This document shows, in pieces, positions 6,090 through 12,335 of a DNA stretch of 12,335 nucleotides. Below the pieces are notes generated by a model that did not search any database, was not told the DNA's origin, and was given only the letters and a program-made list of their open reading frames with translations. Positions within the stretch are counted from its first letter, which is position 1, and each line of letters starts with the position of its first letter. A program made the position numbers and the translations under genes. The DNA lies in assembly GCA_016763215.1 (NCBI GenBank), contig JAESUF010000175.1, positions 1 to 12,335 of the forward strand, given 5' to 3'. This stretch comes from Flavobacteriaceae bacterium (lineage in GTDB: Bacteria; Bacteroidota; Bacteroidia; Flavobacteriales; Flavobacteriaceae).

Positions 6090-7036
6090 TTGCTGTTTTT
6101 CAATTTTTTGACTTTATTCCGATATTCTAATGCCTTTTGAGAATTATTTAATCCAACATGAGCATCTGCCATGGTTTCATAAAATTGGGCTTCTAAACTA
6201 GTATTATCTATTACAAAATCAATACCACTTTCTAATATCGTCAGAGCCTCTTGATAATTCTTTAGCATATTTAATGATTTCCCTCTCATTAAATAGACAT
6301 ATGGTTGAGCTGGAAAAAGCTCTACCGCTAATTCACTGTACTTATGAAACGCTGACTTGTCAGCATTCATTGTAGTATTTAACAACTTTTTTAATGAAAC
6401 AAAAGAAGTTCTATCCGCATCAAATGCTTTGATTAAGCTTGGGACATCATTTTTCTCTTCCTCTTTAGTTACCACTCCTTTTCTGAATTCTAAACTTACT
6501 TTTATTTGTCGTAAGTTTTTTGAAAGTCCTTTTCCTGCTTCAAGAGTATTCATTAAAGACAATGCATTCTTATAATCTCTATCCTGTAAATACAGATAAA
6601 CCAATGGTTCTCTTTTTTTAGGATTCAAAGACACTACTTTCTTTTGGGCTATAATTGCAGATTTAAAATCTTGCTCTTTTTTATGAATTTGAACCAGATG
6701 TTCCAACATCCAAATATTTCGAGGCTCTTGAATTAAGGCTCTTTGAATGTATTCTTTTGCTTCCTGTGTTTTATTGAGTGAAAAATAATTTTTAGAAAAC
6801 TCGAAATAAACAGTAACGTTCTTTGGTAATATCGTGTTGCATACCTCTAAATTCTCTACAGCTTTTTGATAGTTTTTTATTGATTTTTCTGAAAGAGCTT
6901 TAAAGAAGAACTCTTGAAACTTTAATTCATTAGCTTCTTCCAAATCTTCAGCTGCAGGGATACTATCTTGTCCTAAAGATAAAAAAGGGTTGTACAATAG
7001 CCCTAACAAAACGACAAGTACAACTCTTTTTATCAT
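6086..7036 (-). CDS. Exported tetratricopeptide repeat (TPR) protein
   Basis: A 316-residue protein with an N-terminal signal peptide (about residues 1-22, LVVLLGLLYNPFLSLGQDS), so it acts outside the cytoplasm. The rest is almost entirely paired helices with TPR spacing: NYQKAVENLEVCNTILPKN, KEYIQRALIQEPRN, AIIAQKKVVSLNPKK and ALSLMNTLEAGKG in the first half, and KYSELAVELFPAQPYVYLM, EALTILESGIDF and LEAQFYETMADAHVGLNN in the second. TPR arrays hold protein partners; no catalytic domain is seen. It starts 12 bases after the nucleotidyltransferase stop and overlaps the DUF4292 start by four bases, so it is translated as part of the same operon. This TPR-DUF4292-EnvC order is one I recognise from other Flavobacteriaceae, which suggests a shared envelope task, but the function is not known. 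Confidence 0.85.
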   Translation of the reverse strand: MIKRVVLVVLLGLLYNPFLSLGQDSIPAAEDLEEANELKFQEFFFKALSEKSIKNYQKAVENLEVCNTILPKNVTVYFEFSKNYFSLNKTQEAKEYIQRALIQEPRNIWMLEHLVQIHKKEQDFKSAIIAQKKVVSLNPKKREPLVYLYLQDRDYKNALSLMNTLEAGKGLSKNLRQIKVSLEFRKGVVTKEEEKNDVPSLIKAFDADRTSFVSLKKLLNTTMNADKSAFHKYSELAVELFPAQPYVYLMRGKSLNMLKNYQEALTILESGIDFVIDNTSLEAQFYETMADAHVGLNNSQKALEYRNKVKKLKNSK

Positions 7037-7048
7037 AATAGTATGTTT

Positions 7049-8065
7049 TTATGTCAACTCGGAATAATCTCCTATACTTACCGAAATATGATTCCCATTA
7101 TATTTTGCATGGTTACCAATCATGGCATTATTTAATTTGGCATTCGAAATATGAACATTGGTTTGGATTAATGAATTCTCAATTTCAGAATTTTCAACAA
7201 CTCCATTCGCACCTATAGAAACATAAGGTCCAATTTTTGTATTCCTTAATACCACATTTTCTCCTACAAAACAAGGCTGTACAATTTCAGAGTTTTCTAA
7301 GACAACTGATTTCGCTACCAAATTATTTCCACTTTCTTGCTCAAAAGTTAATACTTGTTTGTTTGTATCTACAGTCGGGTCTTTCTTCCCACAATCCATC
7401 CAAACATCAACTTTACCAGGGATAAATTTAGCACCTTCTTGCTTTAAAGTTTCTAAAACTTCTGTTAATTGAAATTCTCCTGAAGGTCTAATGTCATTAT
7501 CTATCAAATATTGTATCTCATTTTTCACTCGATCACCATCTTTAAAATAGTAAATTCCAATAATCGCTAAATCAGAAACAAATTCTTTTGGTTTTTCTAT
7601 AAAATCGGTAATAAACCCATCTTTTAATTTCACAACTCCAAAAGCGCTAGGGTCTTCAACTTGTTTCACCCAAATAGCACCATCTACTTCTGCATCCAAG
7701 GTGAAATCAGCTTTAAACAACGTGTCTGCAAAAGCAACAACACAAGGACCCGTTAACGAATCTTTCGCGCAATGAATTGCATGAGCAGTTCCCAATGCTT
7801 CTTTTTGAATATACACAGAACCTTTGGCTCCTAATTGTGAGGCTATATTAAGTAATTTGTCTTTTGTATCGCTAGGAAATCCTTTTGCTTCGGGGCCAAT
7901 TATAAATGCTATTTCATCAATTTGTTGTTTCACAACTGATGCAATATCTTCTACTAATCTTTGAACAATTGGCTTACCTGCAATGACTGTCAAAGGCTTA
8001 GGGATGGTTAAGGTATGAGGTCTTAAACGAGACCCAATTCCAGCCATTGGAACAATAATTTTCAT
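7049..8065 (-). CDS. Sugar-phosphate nucleotidyltransferase with left-handed beta-helix tail
   Basis: A 338-residue cytosolic enzyme of the NTP-transferase family, which joins a sugar-1-phosphate to a nucleoside triphosphate to make an activated sugar plus pyrophosphate. The nucleotide-binding signature is at residues 4-25: VPMAGIGSRLRPHT then PKPL. Further family marks are ALGTAHAI, VVAFADTLF with the metal-binding Asp, DFIEKPKEF, SGEFQLTEVL and VDVWMDCGKK. From about residue 245 to the end there are hexapeptide-like repeats (VLENSEIVQPCFVGENVVL, KIGPYVSIGANGVVENSEI) that build a left-handed beta-helix. The choice between glucose-1-phosphate thymidylyl-, uridylyl- and mannose-1-phosphate guanylyltransferase cannot be made from sequence alone. 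It leads the operon containing the TPR, DUF4292 and EnvC-like genes, linking surface polysaccharide supply to envelope proteins. Confidence 0.88.
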   Translation of the reverse strand: MKIIVPMAGIGSRLRPHTLTIPKPLTVIAGKPIVQRLVEDIASVVKQQIDEIAFIIGPEAKGFPSDTKDKLLNIASQLGAKGSVYIQKEALGTAHAIHCAKDSLTGPCVVAFADTLFKADFTLDAEVDGAIWVKQVEDPSAFGVVKLKDGFITDFIEKPKEFVSDLAIIGIYYFKDGDRVKNEIQYLIDNDIRPSGEFQLTEVLETLKQEGAKFIPGKVDVWMDCGKKDPTVDTNKQVLTFEQESGNNLVAKSVVLENSEIVQPCFVGENVVLRNTKIGPYVSIGANGVVENSEIENSLIQTNVHISNAKLNNAMIGNHAKYNGNHISVSIGDYSELT

Positions 8066-8137
8066 TGAGTTTTTTCTTTTTTCTATTGTCCTGCAATATA
8101 CTATTAATTGATAGATTAAGAAAAAGTGGCTAGGTGT

Positions 8138-9805
8138 TTATATTCCTTTTGGAATTGAATGAATTAGGTTCTTCGTATATAGAGATTTAGGTTTCTTATA
8201 CACTTGGTCGGCATCATCAATCTCTTCTATTTTTCCTTTGTTCATTACCACCAATTGATCTGACATGTATTTAACTACAGATAAATCATGGGAGATGAAA
8301 ATATAAGAAAAGTTGAATTCTATTTTTAACTGATTCAGTAAATTAAGAACCTGAGCTTGAACTGACACGTCTAAAGCAGAAACAGATTCATCACATATAA
8401 TTAATTTAGGTTGTAGAGCAATTGCTCTAGCAATTCCAATCCGTTGTCTTTGCCCTCCAGAAAACTCATGTGGATACCTGTTGTAATGCGACTCTTCTAA
8501 TCCTACTTTTGTTAGCAATTCTAGAACGTACGATTTTCGTTCTTTTTTAGTAGAAAAAAGCCCGTGAACCTTCACTGGCTCTAAAATGGATTCTCCTGCA
8601 GTAATTCTAGGGTTCAATGAAGAAAAAGGGTCTTGAAAAATAATTTGTATCTCCTTTCGCAATGTTTTTAATTCACTTGCTGATAGTTTTGTAATGTCCT
8701 TTCCTTTGTACCGTATTTGACCAGATGTTACTTCTTCTAAACCAAGAATAGATCTCCCTAAAGTAGTTTTTCCACATCCAGATTCACCTACCAAACCAAG
8801 GGTTTCTCCTTCATAAACATTAAATGTAACTTTATCTACTGCCTTTACAGTTTCACTCTTCACAAAGAAAGATTTTGAAATAAAATGTTTTTCTAAATCA
8901 ATAACCTGAAGCAATGGTTCTTTAGCGTATAATTTTTTTTGATACTCTTTTCTCTGTGCTGTTGTATATAAGGTTGTATCTATTTCCTTATTAATAAAAT
9001 CATTAACAGTTGGTAAGATTTTTAATCTTTCTTCTAAGCTAGGTTTCGAATTAATAAGAGCTCGTGTATAATCTTCTTTTGGTTTTTTAAACACTTCATA
9101 AGCACTTCCTTTTTCTACCAACTCTCCTCTATACATCACCAAAACATCATCTGCTATTTCAGAGATCAAAGACAAATCATGCGAAATAAATAAAATACTC
9201 ATCTGAGTTTCTTTCTGCAATTCTTTTAATAAAAGGATTATTTCTTTCTGAACAGTTACATCTAACGCAGTAGTAGGTTCATCGGCTATCAACAAATCTG
9301 GTTTGCACGCAATAGCCATTGCAATCATAACACGTTGCTTTTGACCTCCACTAATTTCATGCGGATACGCTTTAAATATTGCCTCGGGCCTTGGCAATTT
9401 CACCTTTTTAAAAAGAGCAATAACTTCTTGGTAAACTTCTTTCTTTTTAAGAACAGTATGAAGCTTTATCAATTCTGCTACCTGATAACCACATGTTAAT
9501 GTTGGATTCAAGGAACTCATAGGCTCCTGAAAAATCATTCCAATTTTCGCTCCTCTTATTTTTCGAAACTCTTTATGAGACAATGTTAACAGCGATAATC
9601 CATTGTAAGTAATCTCTCCTTCTACACGTGCTTTCTCAGAAAGCAAACCCATAATAGCCAAAGAAGTAACCGATTTTCCACTTCCAGATTCCCCAACAAT
9701 ACCCAGAATTTGGTTTTCTTTAAGTGAAAAGGAAACATTTTTAACAACACTTTTTTCTTCGCCTTCTTGAGGGAATTTTACAGTAAGATTCTTAATTTCT
9801 AGCAT
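8138..9805 (-). CDS. Peptide-type ABC transporter, two fused ATPase domains (DppD-DppF/YejF-like)
   Basis: A 555-residue protein with two complete ABC ATPase domains in tandem. Domain 1: Walker A GESGSGKS (38-45), signature SGGQKQR (152-158), Walker B LLIADE (171-176), H-loop H209, then the oligopeptide-transporter extension around PKEDYTRALINSKP (243-255). Domain 2: Walker A GESGCGKT (340-347), signature SGGQRQR (449-455), Walker B LIICDE (468-473), H-loop H506, ending with PKSLYTKNLIHSIP. The second Walker B continues DESVSALD where DEPVSALD is more widespread; the catalytic Glu is kept. It would power import or export of peptides, glutathione or similar solutes at the inner membrane. The permease and binding-protein genes are not adjacent, so the partner subunits lie elsewhere. 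It is 72 bases upstream of the nucleotidyltransferase on the same strand; joint transcription is uncertain. Confidence 0.92.
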   Translation of the reverse strand: MLEIKNLTVKFPQEGEEKSVVKNVSFSLKENQILGIVGESGSGKSVTSLAIMGLLSEKARVEGEITYNGLSLLTLSHKEFRKIRGAKIGMIFQEPMSSLNPTLTCGYQVAELIKLHTVLKKKEVYQEVIALFKKVKLPRPEAIFKAYPHEISGGQKQRVMIAMAIACKPDLLIADEPTTALDVTVQKEIILLLKELQKETQMSILFISHDLSLISEIADDVLVMYRGELVEKGSAYEVFKKPKEDYTRALINSKPSLEERLKILPTVNDFINKEIDTTLYTTAQRKEYQKKLYAKEPLLQVIDLEKHFISKSFFVKSETVKAVDKVTFNVYEGETLGLVGESGCGKTTLGRSILGLEEVTSGQIRYKGKDITKLSASELKTLRKEIQIIFQDPFSSLNPRITAGESILEPVKVHGLFSTKKERKSYVLELLTKVGLEESHYNRYPHEFSGGQRQRIGIARAIALQPKLIICDESVSALDVSVQAQVLNLLNQLKIEFNFSYIFISHDLSVVKYMSDQLVVMNKGKIEEIDDADQVYKKPKSLYTKNLIHSIPKGI

Positions 9806-9814
9806 ACATAATGG

Positions 9815-9848
9815 TAAAGATACTTTTTTTAGATTTCATACTCCCCAA
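9815..9848 (-). promoter_or_regulatory. Possible leftward promoter for the ABC ATPase gene
   Basis: Read on the minus strand, TTG (9848-9846) is followed after 23 bases by TATCTTTA (9822-9815), one base off TAnnTTTG. The box ends only 9 bases before the start codon, so the leader would be very short or the site may be spurious. The TTG lies inside the CCCC/GGGG palindrome. Confidence 0.3.
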
Positions 9849-9859
9849 TTAAGGGGAGT
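9840..9859. promoter_or_regulatory. CCCC/GGGG palindrome, candidate operator
   Basis: ACTCCCC, a 6-base spacer AATTAA, then GGGGAGT: a perfect 7-bp inverted repeat. Its position 23 bases upstream of the -33 element of the rightward promoter, and next to the leftward gene, fits a binding site for a dimeric regulator better than a terminator, since neither flanking gene ends here. The regulator is unknown. Confidence 0.5.
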
Positions 9860-9882
9860 GCTATTTTCACCATTTATGGGGA

Positions 9883-9913
9883 TTGCGGTATGTTTATTAA
9901 AAAACTATATTTG
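9883..9913 (+). promoter_or_regulatory. Bacteroidota-type promoter for the BNR gene
   Basis: TTG (9883-9885), 20 bases, then TATATTTG (9906-9913), an exact match to the -33/-7 consensus TTG-N(about 19-23)-TAnnTTTG used by the Bacteroidota primary sigma factor. The start of transcription would fall near 9918-9922, leaving a leader of about 215 bases before the ATG at 10137. Confidence 0.6.
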
Positions 9914-10042
9914 AAGAGTATCTAATACTATTTTAAGATTATTTAACATTAATATCTCAAAGTTCTATTATTTTTATTATTAAATCTCAAAATTAACCAA
10001 TTTTAAACCCCATTAATATGACATAGCGTTACTCAATCAGTT

Positions 10043-10075
10043 CCCCCAAATGTATTATTTGAAAAGCCCCCAAAA
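10043..10075 (+). repeat. Tandem CCCCCAAA boxes in the BNR gene leader
   Basis: CCCCCAAA occurs at 10043-10050 and again at 10067-10074, 24 bases apart, in otherwise A/T-rich DNA. A shorter CCCCA is at 10008-10012. They lie downstream of the predicted promoter, so they may act in the leader RNA or as repressor sites, or mark a second promoter. Confidence 0.4.
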
Positions 10076-10136
10076 CAGGAAATCCCTTCAATTCAAATAA
10101 CAAAAACCAAATCAACTAATTTAAATCAAATTTATT

Positions 10137-12335
10137 ATGAACAAACGTAAAGTTAGATTCATAATAGGTGGTATTGTTGTTATTGCACTATCATCTATTG
10201 TCACGATGAAAATGATCGACAAAAGTGAATCTCAAAAAATAATAGAACAACGAGAAGCCCATAACGAGTTTCTAAAAAACAGCCCATTTAAAGAGTCTTT
10301 AACTTGGGATAAAAAAACCAGAAAACAAAAAGGACTCCCGCCAAACAAATACTTTGAACAAATGTGGGAATTAACCATCAATCCAGCTACAGGAAAACTT
10401 AATGATGGAAACCTTACCTTACTTAGAGATCGATTAGTTGCAGACAGACAATCTGGGAGATCTCCTGGAGATGCTTCTAATGCATGGGAAGAAAGAGGCC
10501 CTAATAATGTTGGAGGAAGAACCAGAGCAATTTTATTTGACCCTAACGATGCCAGTAACAGCACTGTATATGCTGGAGGGGTTAGTGGTGGTCTCTGGAA
10601 GAACACCAATGTTTCCAACAGCAGTTCTCAATGGGCTAGAGTGCAAAATGTCCCTGGAAACTTGTCTGTAACTTCTATTACTGTAGATCCAAATAATTCT
10701 AACATTTGGTATGTAGGTACAGGAGAGCAGTACACTGCAGGTGATGTTGTAGGTACAGGAGTATACAAAACAACAAATGGAGGTACTACTTGGGCGGCCG
10801 TAAATATCCCTGCTGCCGGTGATGCTACTTTTGATTATAGTGCAACAAACTTATTCTTGTCGGGAATTTTCTATGTAAATGATATGGTTGCATGGAATAA
10901 TGGAGGTACAACAGAACTATATGTTGCTGTTGGAGCTCACGTATATGGTGACGCTTCTAGTCCTGCAAACTGGCTAGGTCTTCAAACTGCTGGTATTTAT
11001 CGTTCTACTAACGGGGGAACCAGTTGGTCGAGAATCGAGTCTACGAACATGAGTAATGTTCAAAGTGGAAAAACTTATTACTACATTCCGAATGACTTCG
11101 AAATTGGAGCCGACAATAAGCTTTGGATGGGAACAATTAACAATGCTTTTGGCGTTGGAGGTGGTAGAGTGTATAGTTCTACCAATGGAACCACATGGAC
11201 CGAAGCTGGAGCTTCTCCTTTATCAGATTCTAACAGAGTAGAAATTGAGGCTTCCGCATCCAATGCAAATAAATTGTATGCTTTGACTCAGGGGTCAAGT
11301 TCTCCAGTACATATTTATGGAACTACGAATGGATTTAGCAGCACAACAACAAAGTCGTTACCTAATGACGCTGATACTGGAATTGCTTCAAATGACTTCT
11401 GTCGTGGGCAAGCTTTTTATGATTTAGTAATTGAAGCAGACCCTTCTAACGACGACATCTTATATGTAGGTGGTATCGATTTATTCAAATCAACCAACGG
11501 AGGATCTTCATGGTCTCAATTATCTCACTGGTATGGTGGGTTTGGTTTCCAAGAAGTACATGCCGATCAGCATGCAATTGCTTTTGGTAATAACTCCTCT
11601 TCAACGATGATGTTTGGTAATGATGGAGGATTGTTTTATTCAAGCAATTCAGGATCTACCATCTCTGTTAGAAACAACAACTATAATGTAACTCAATTTG
11701 TAAAAGCAGGTATCGGCCCTGATGGAACAGGTGACACTACAGGTATCTTCTCTGCTGGAGCTCAAGATAACGGTACACAAGCATTTAGAAACCCAACATC
11801 TGGAATTAACAGCTCTGAAGAATCAACTGATGGTGATGGATTCTACACTTTTATAGATAAAGATGGTCAGTATATGATCGCTTCGTATGTTTATAATGTC
11901 ATCTATCGATTTAACCTTCCTTGGGATGGAGTTCCAAGAATTCAAGGGGGAACAACTCAATTGGTAAACAGTCAAACTACTGGTGATTTTGTGAATCAAA
12001 TGGGTTATGATGATGATGCAAATCGTCTTTTAACCAACAACTCATCAGGAACTAGCTACTCTATTAGAAGTGTTAATGTTGCTTCGAATAGTAATGGAGC
12101 CTTTACAAATGCGGCATTAACTGGAAAACCAACAGCTTTCAGAGCCTCTCCTTTTGCATCCAACACATGGTATGTTGGAATGGCAAATGGTGGATTGGTA
12201 CGCTTGACAGGTGTAGGCAACAACAATGCTACATTTACAACCATTAGTACTCCTTTTGTTGGTTCTGTATCTTCAGTACGTTTTGGAGAAACAGCCAATG
12301 ATTTAATTGTCACTATTCATAATTATGGAGTAACA
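10137..12335 (+). CDS. BNR/Asp-box beta-propeller exported protein, 3' end outside window
   Basis: An open frame of 733 codons that runs off the window without a stop, so the C-terminus is missing. Residues 1-7 are basic (MNKRKVR) and about 8-24 hydrophobic (FIIGGIVVIALSSIVTM), giving a signal peptide or anchor. A charged pre-region follows. The propeller starts near WEERGPNNVGGRTRAILFDP (about residues 118-137) and continues VYAGGVSGGLWKNT. Asp-box (BNR)-like turns occur at residues 212-219 (TTNGGTTW), 290-297 (STNGGTSW), 348-354 (STNGTTW) and 452-459 (STNGGSSW). They are interleaved with strands such as WYVGTGE, LYVGGIDLFKS and MMFGNDGGLFYSS. This resembles the VPS10/sialidase-like propellers of large Bacteroidota surface or secreted proteins, which often end in a type IX secretion sorting domain; that end is not visible here. 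Role (adhesin, binding or hydrolase) is unknown. The coding sequence is Gly/Thr/Ser/Asn-rich and visibly less A/T-biased than its neighbours. Confidence 0.88.
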   Translation, partial: MNKRKVRFIIGGIVVIALSSIVTMKMIDKSESQKIIEQREAHNEFLKNSPFKESLTWDKKTRKQKGLPPNKYFEQMWELTINPATGKLNDGNLTLLRDRLVADRQSGRSPGDASNAWEERGPNNVGGRTRAILFDPNDASNSTVYAGGVSGGLWKNTNVSNSSSQWARVQNVPGNLSVTSITVDPNNSNIWYVGTGEQYTAGDVVGTGVYKTTNGGTTWAAVNIPAAGDATFDYSATNLFLSGIFYVNDMVAWNNGGTTELYVAVGAHVYGDASSPANWLGLQTAGIYRSTNGGTSWSRIESTNMSNVQSGKTYYYIPNDFEIGADNKLWMGTINNAFGVGGGRVYSSTNGTTWTEAGASPLSDSNRVEIEASASNANKLYALTQGSSSPVHIYGTTNGFSSTTTKSLPNDADTGIASNDFCRGQAFYDLVIEADPSNDDILYVGGIDLFKSTNGGSSWSQLSHWYGGFGFQEVHADQHAIAFGNNSSSTMMFGNDGGLFYSSNSGSTISVRNNNYNVTQFVKAGIGPDGTGDTTGIFSAGAQDNGTQAFRNPTSGINSSEESTDGDGFYTFIDKDGQYMIASYVYNVIYRFNLPWDGVPRIQGGTTQLVNSQTTGDFVNQMGYDDDANRLLTNNSSGTSYSIRSVNVASNSNGAFTNAALTGKPTAFRASPFASNTWYVGMANGGLVRLTGVGNNNATFTTISTPFVGSVSSVRFGETANDLIVTIHNYGVT

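Larger units (their letters stand above)
9806..10136. other. Divergent non-coding region with regulatory elements
   Basis: 331 bases without a gene between the leftward ABC ATPase and the rightward BNR protein. From left to right it holds a possible leftward promoter (9815-9848), a CCCC/GGGG palindrome (9840-9859), a second GGGG box (9878-9881), a consensus rightward promoter (9883-9913), an ATCTCAAA direct repeat (9954-9961 and 9984-9991), a CATTAATAT direct repeat (9947-9955 and 10011-10019), and C-run boxes at 10008, 10043 and 10067. No small open frame or structured RNA was convincing. Confidence 0.6.

Noticed and set aside
8066..8137. Promoter or terminator between the ABC ATPase and nucleotidyltransferase genes
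   Set aside because: TATATTGC on the minus strand is near but not close enough to TAnnTTTG, with no TTG at proper spacing. The near-palindrome TATTAATTGATA is imperfect and A/T-only.
9840..9859. CCCC/GGGG palindrome as a terminator
   Set aside because: Both flanking genes start, rather than end, here, and no T-tract follows the stem on the plus strand.
10232..10618. Minus-strand open frame of 128 codons inside the BNR gene
   Set aside because: The plus-strand frame is continuous for 733 codons with clear propeller motifs; the antisense frame is Pro/Ser/Leu-rich shadow sequence.

Overview
The window looks like a chromosomal segment from a marine-type member of the Bacteroidota, most likely Flavobacteriaceae. 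The evidence is the AT-rich composition, a TTG/TAnnTTTG-type promoter, a BlaI/M56 sensor pair whose tail resembles a SusC plug, a DUF4292 lipoprotein, and a large BNR-repeat exported protein of the kind usually sent through the type IX secretion system. The genus assignment is not attempted. No rRNA, tRNA, CRISPR array, insertion sequence or phage gene was seen.

Layout. Positions 60-763 (+) hold a 68-residue single-span membrane protein of unknown function and a VOC/glyoxalase-fold protein. Positions 871-2405 (-) hold a two-gene regulatory unit: a BlaI/MecI-type repressor and an M56 (BlaR1-like) membrane metalloprotease, overlapping by one base. A 10-bp perfect inverted repeat (2426-2451) lies just upstream of the repressor and is a good candidate for its operator. 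It also sits in front of the divergent gene at 2503-4092 (+), a RetSat/CrtISO/phytoene-desaturase-family FAD oxidoreductase. That gene converges, with a one-base gap, on an envelope operon, and an 11-bp inverted repeat spans both stop codons.

The envelope operon (8065 down to 4094, minus strand) runs: sugar-phosphate nucleotidyltransferase, exported TPR protein, DUF4292 lipoprotein, EnvC-like degenerate M23 protein. The last three overlap by 1-4 bases. The DUF4292 gene is split by a frameshift that can be confined to about 13 bases; restoring one base gives a 259-residue lipoprotein. Upstream on the same strand is a fused double-ATPase of the DppD-DppF/YejF type (8138-9805).

Positions 9806-10136 are a non-coding divergent region with a strong Bacteroidota promoter match, a CCCC/GGGG palindrome and further C-run boxes. 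It precedes a 733-codon, still open reading frame (10137 to the window end) encoding a BNR/Asp-box beta-propeller protein with an N-terminal membrane segment.

Most of the window is recognisable envelope and regulatory housekeeping. The observations most worth following are the DUF4292 frameshift, the BlaI operator shared with a divergent oxidoreductase, the plug-like sensor tail on the M56 protease, and the G/C-run elements in front of the BNR gene. I did not find convincing evidence of a wholly new system.
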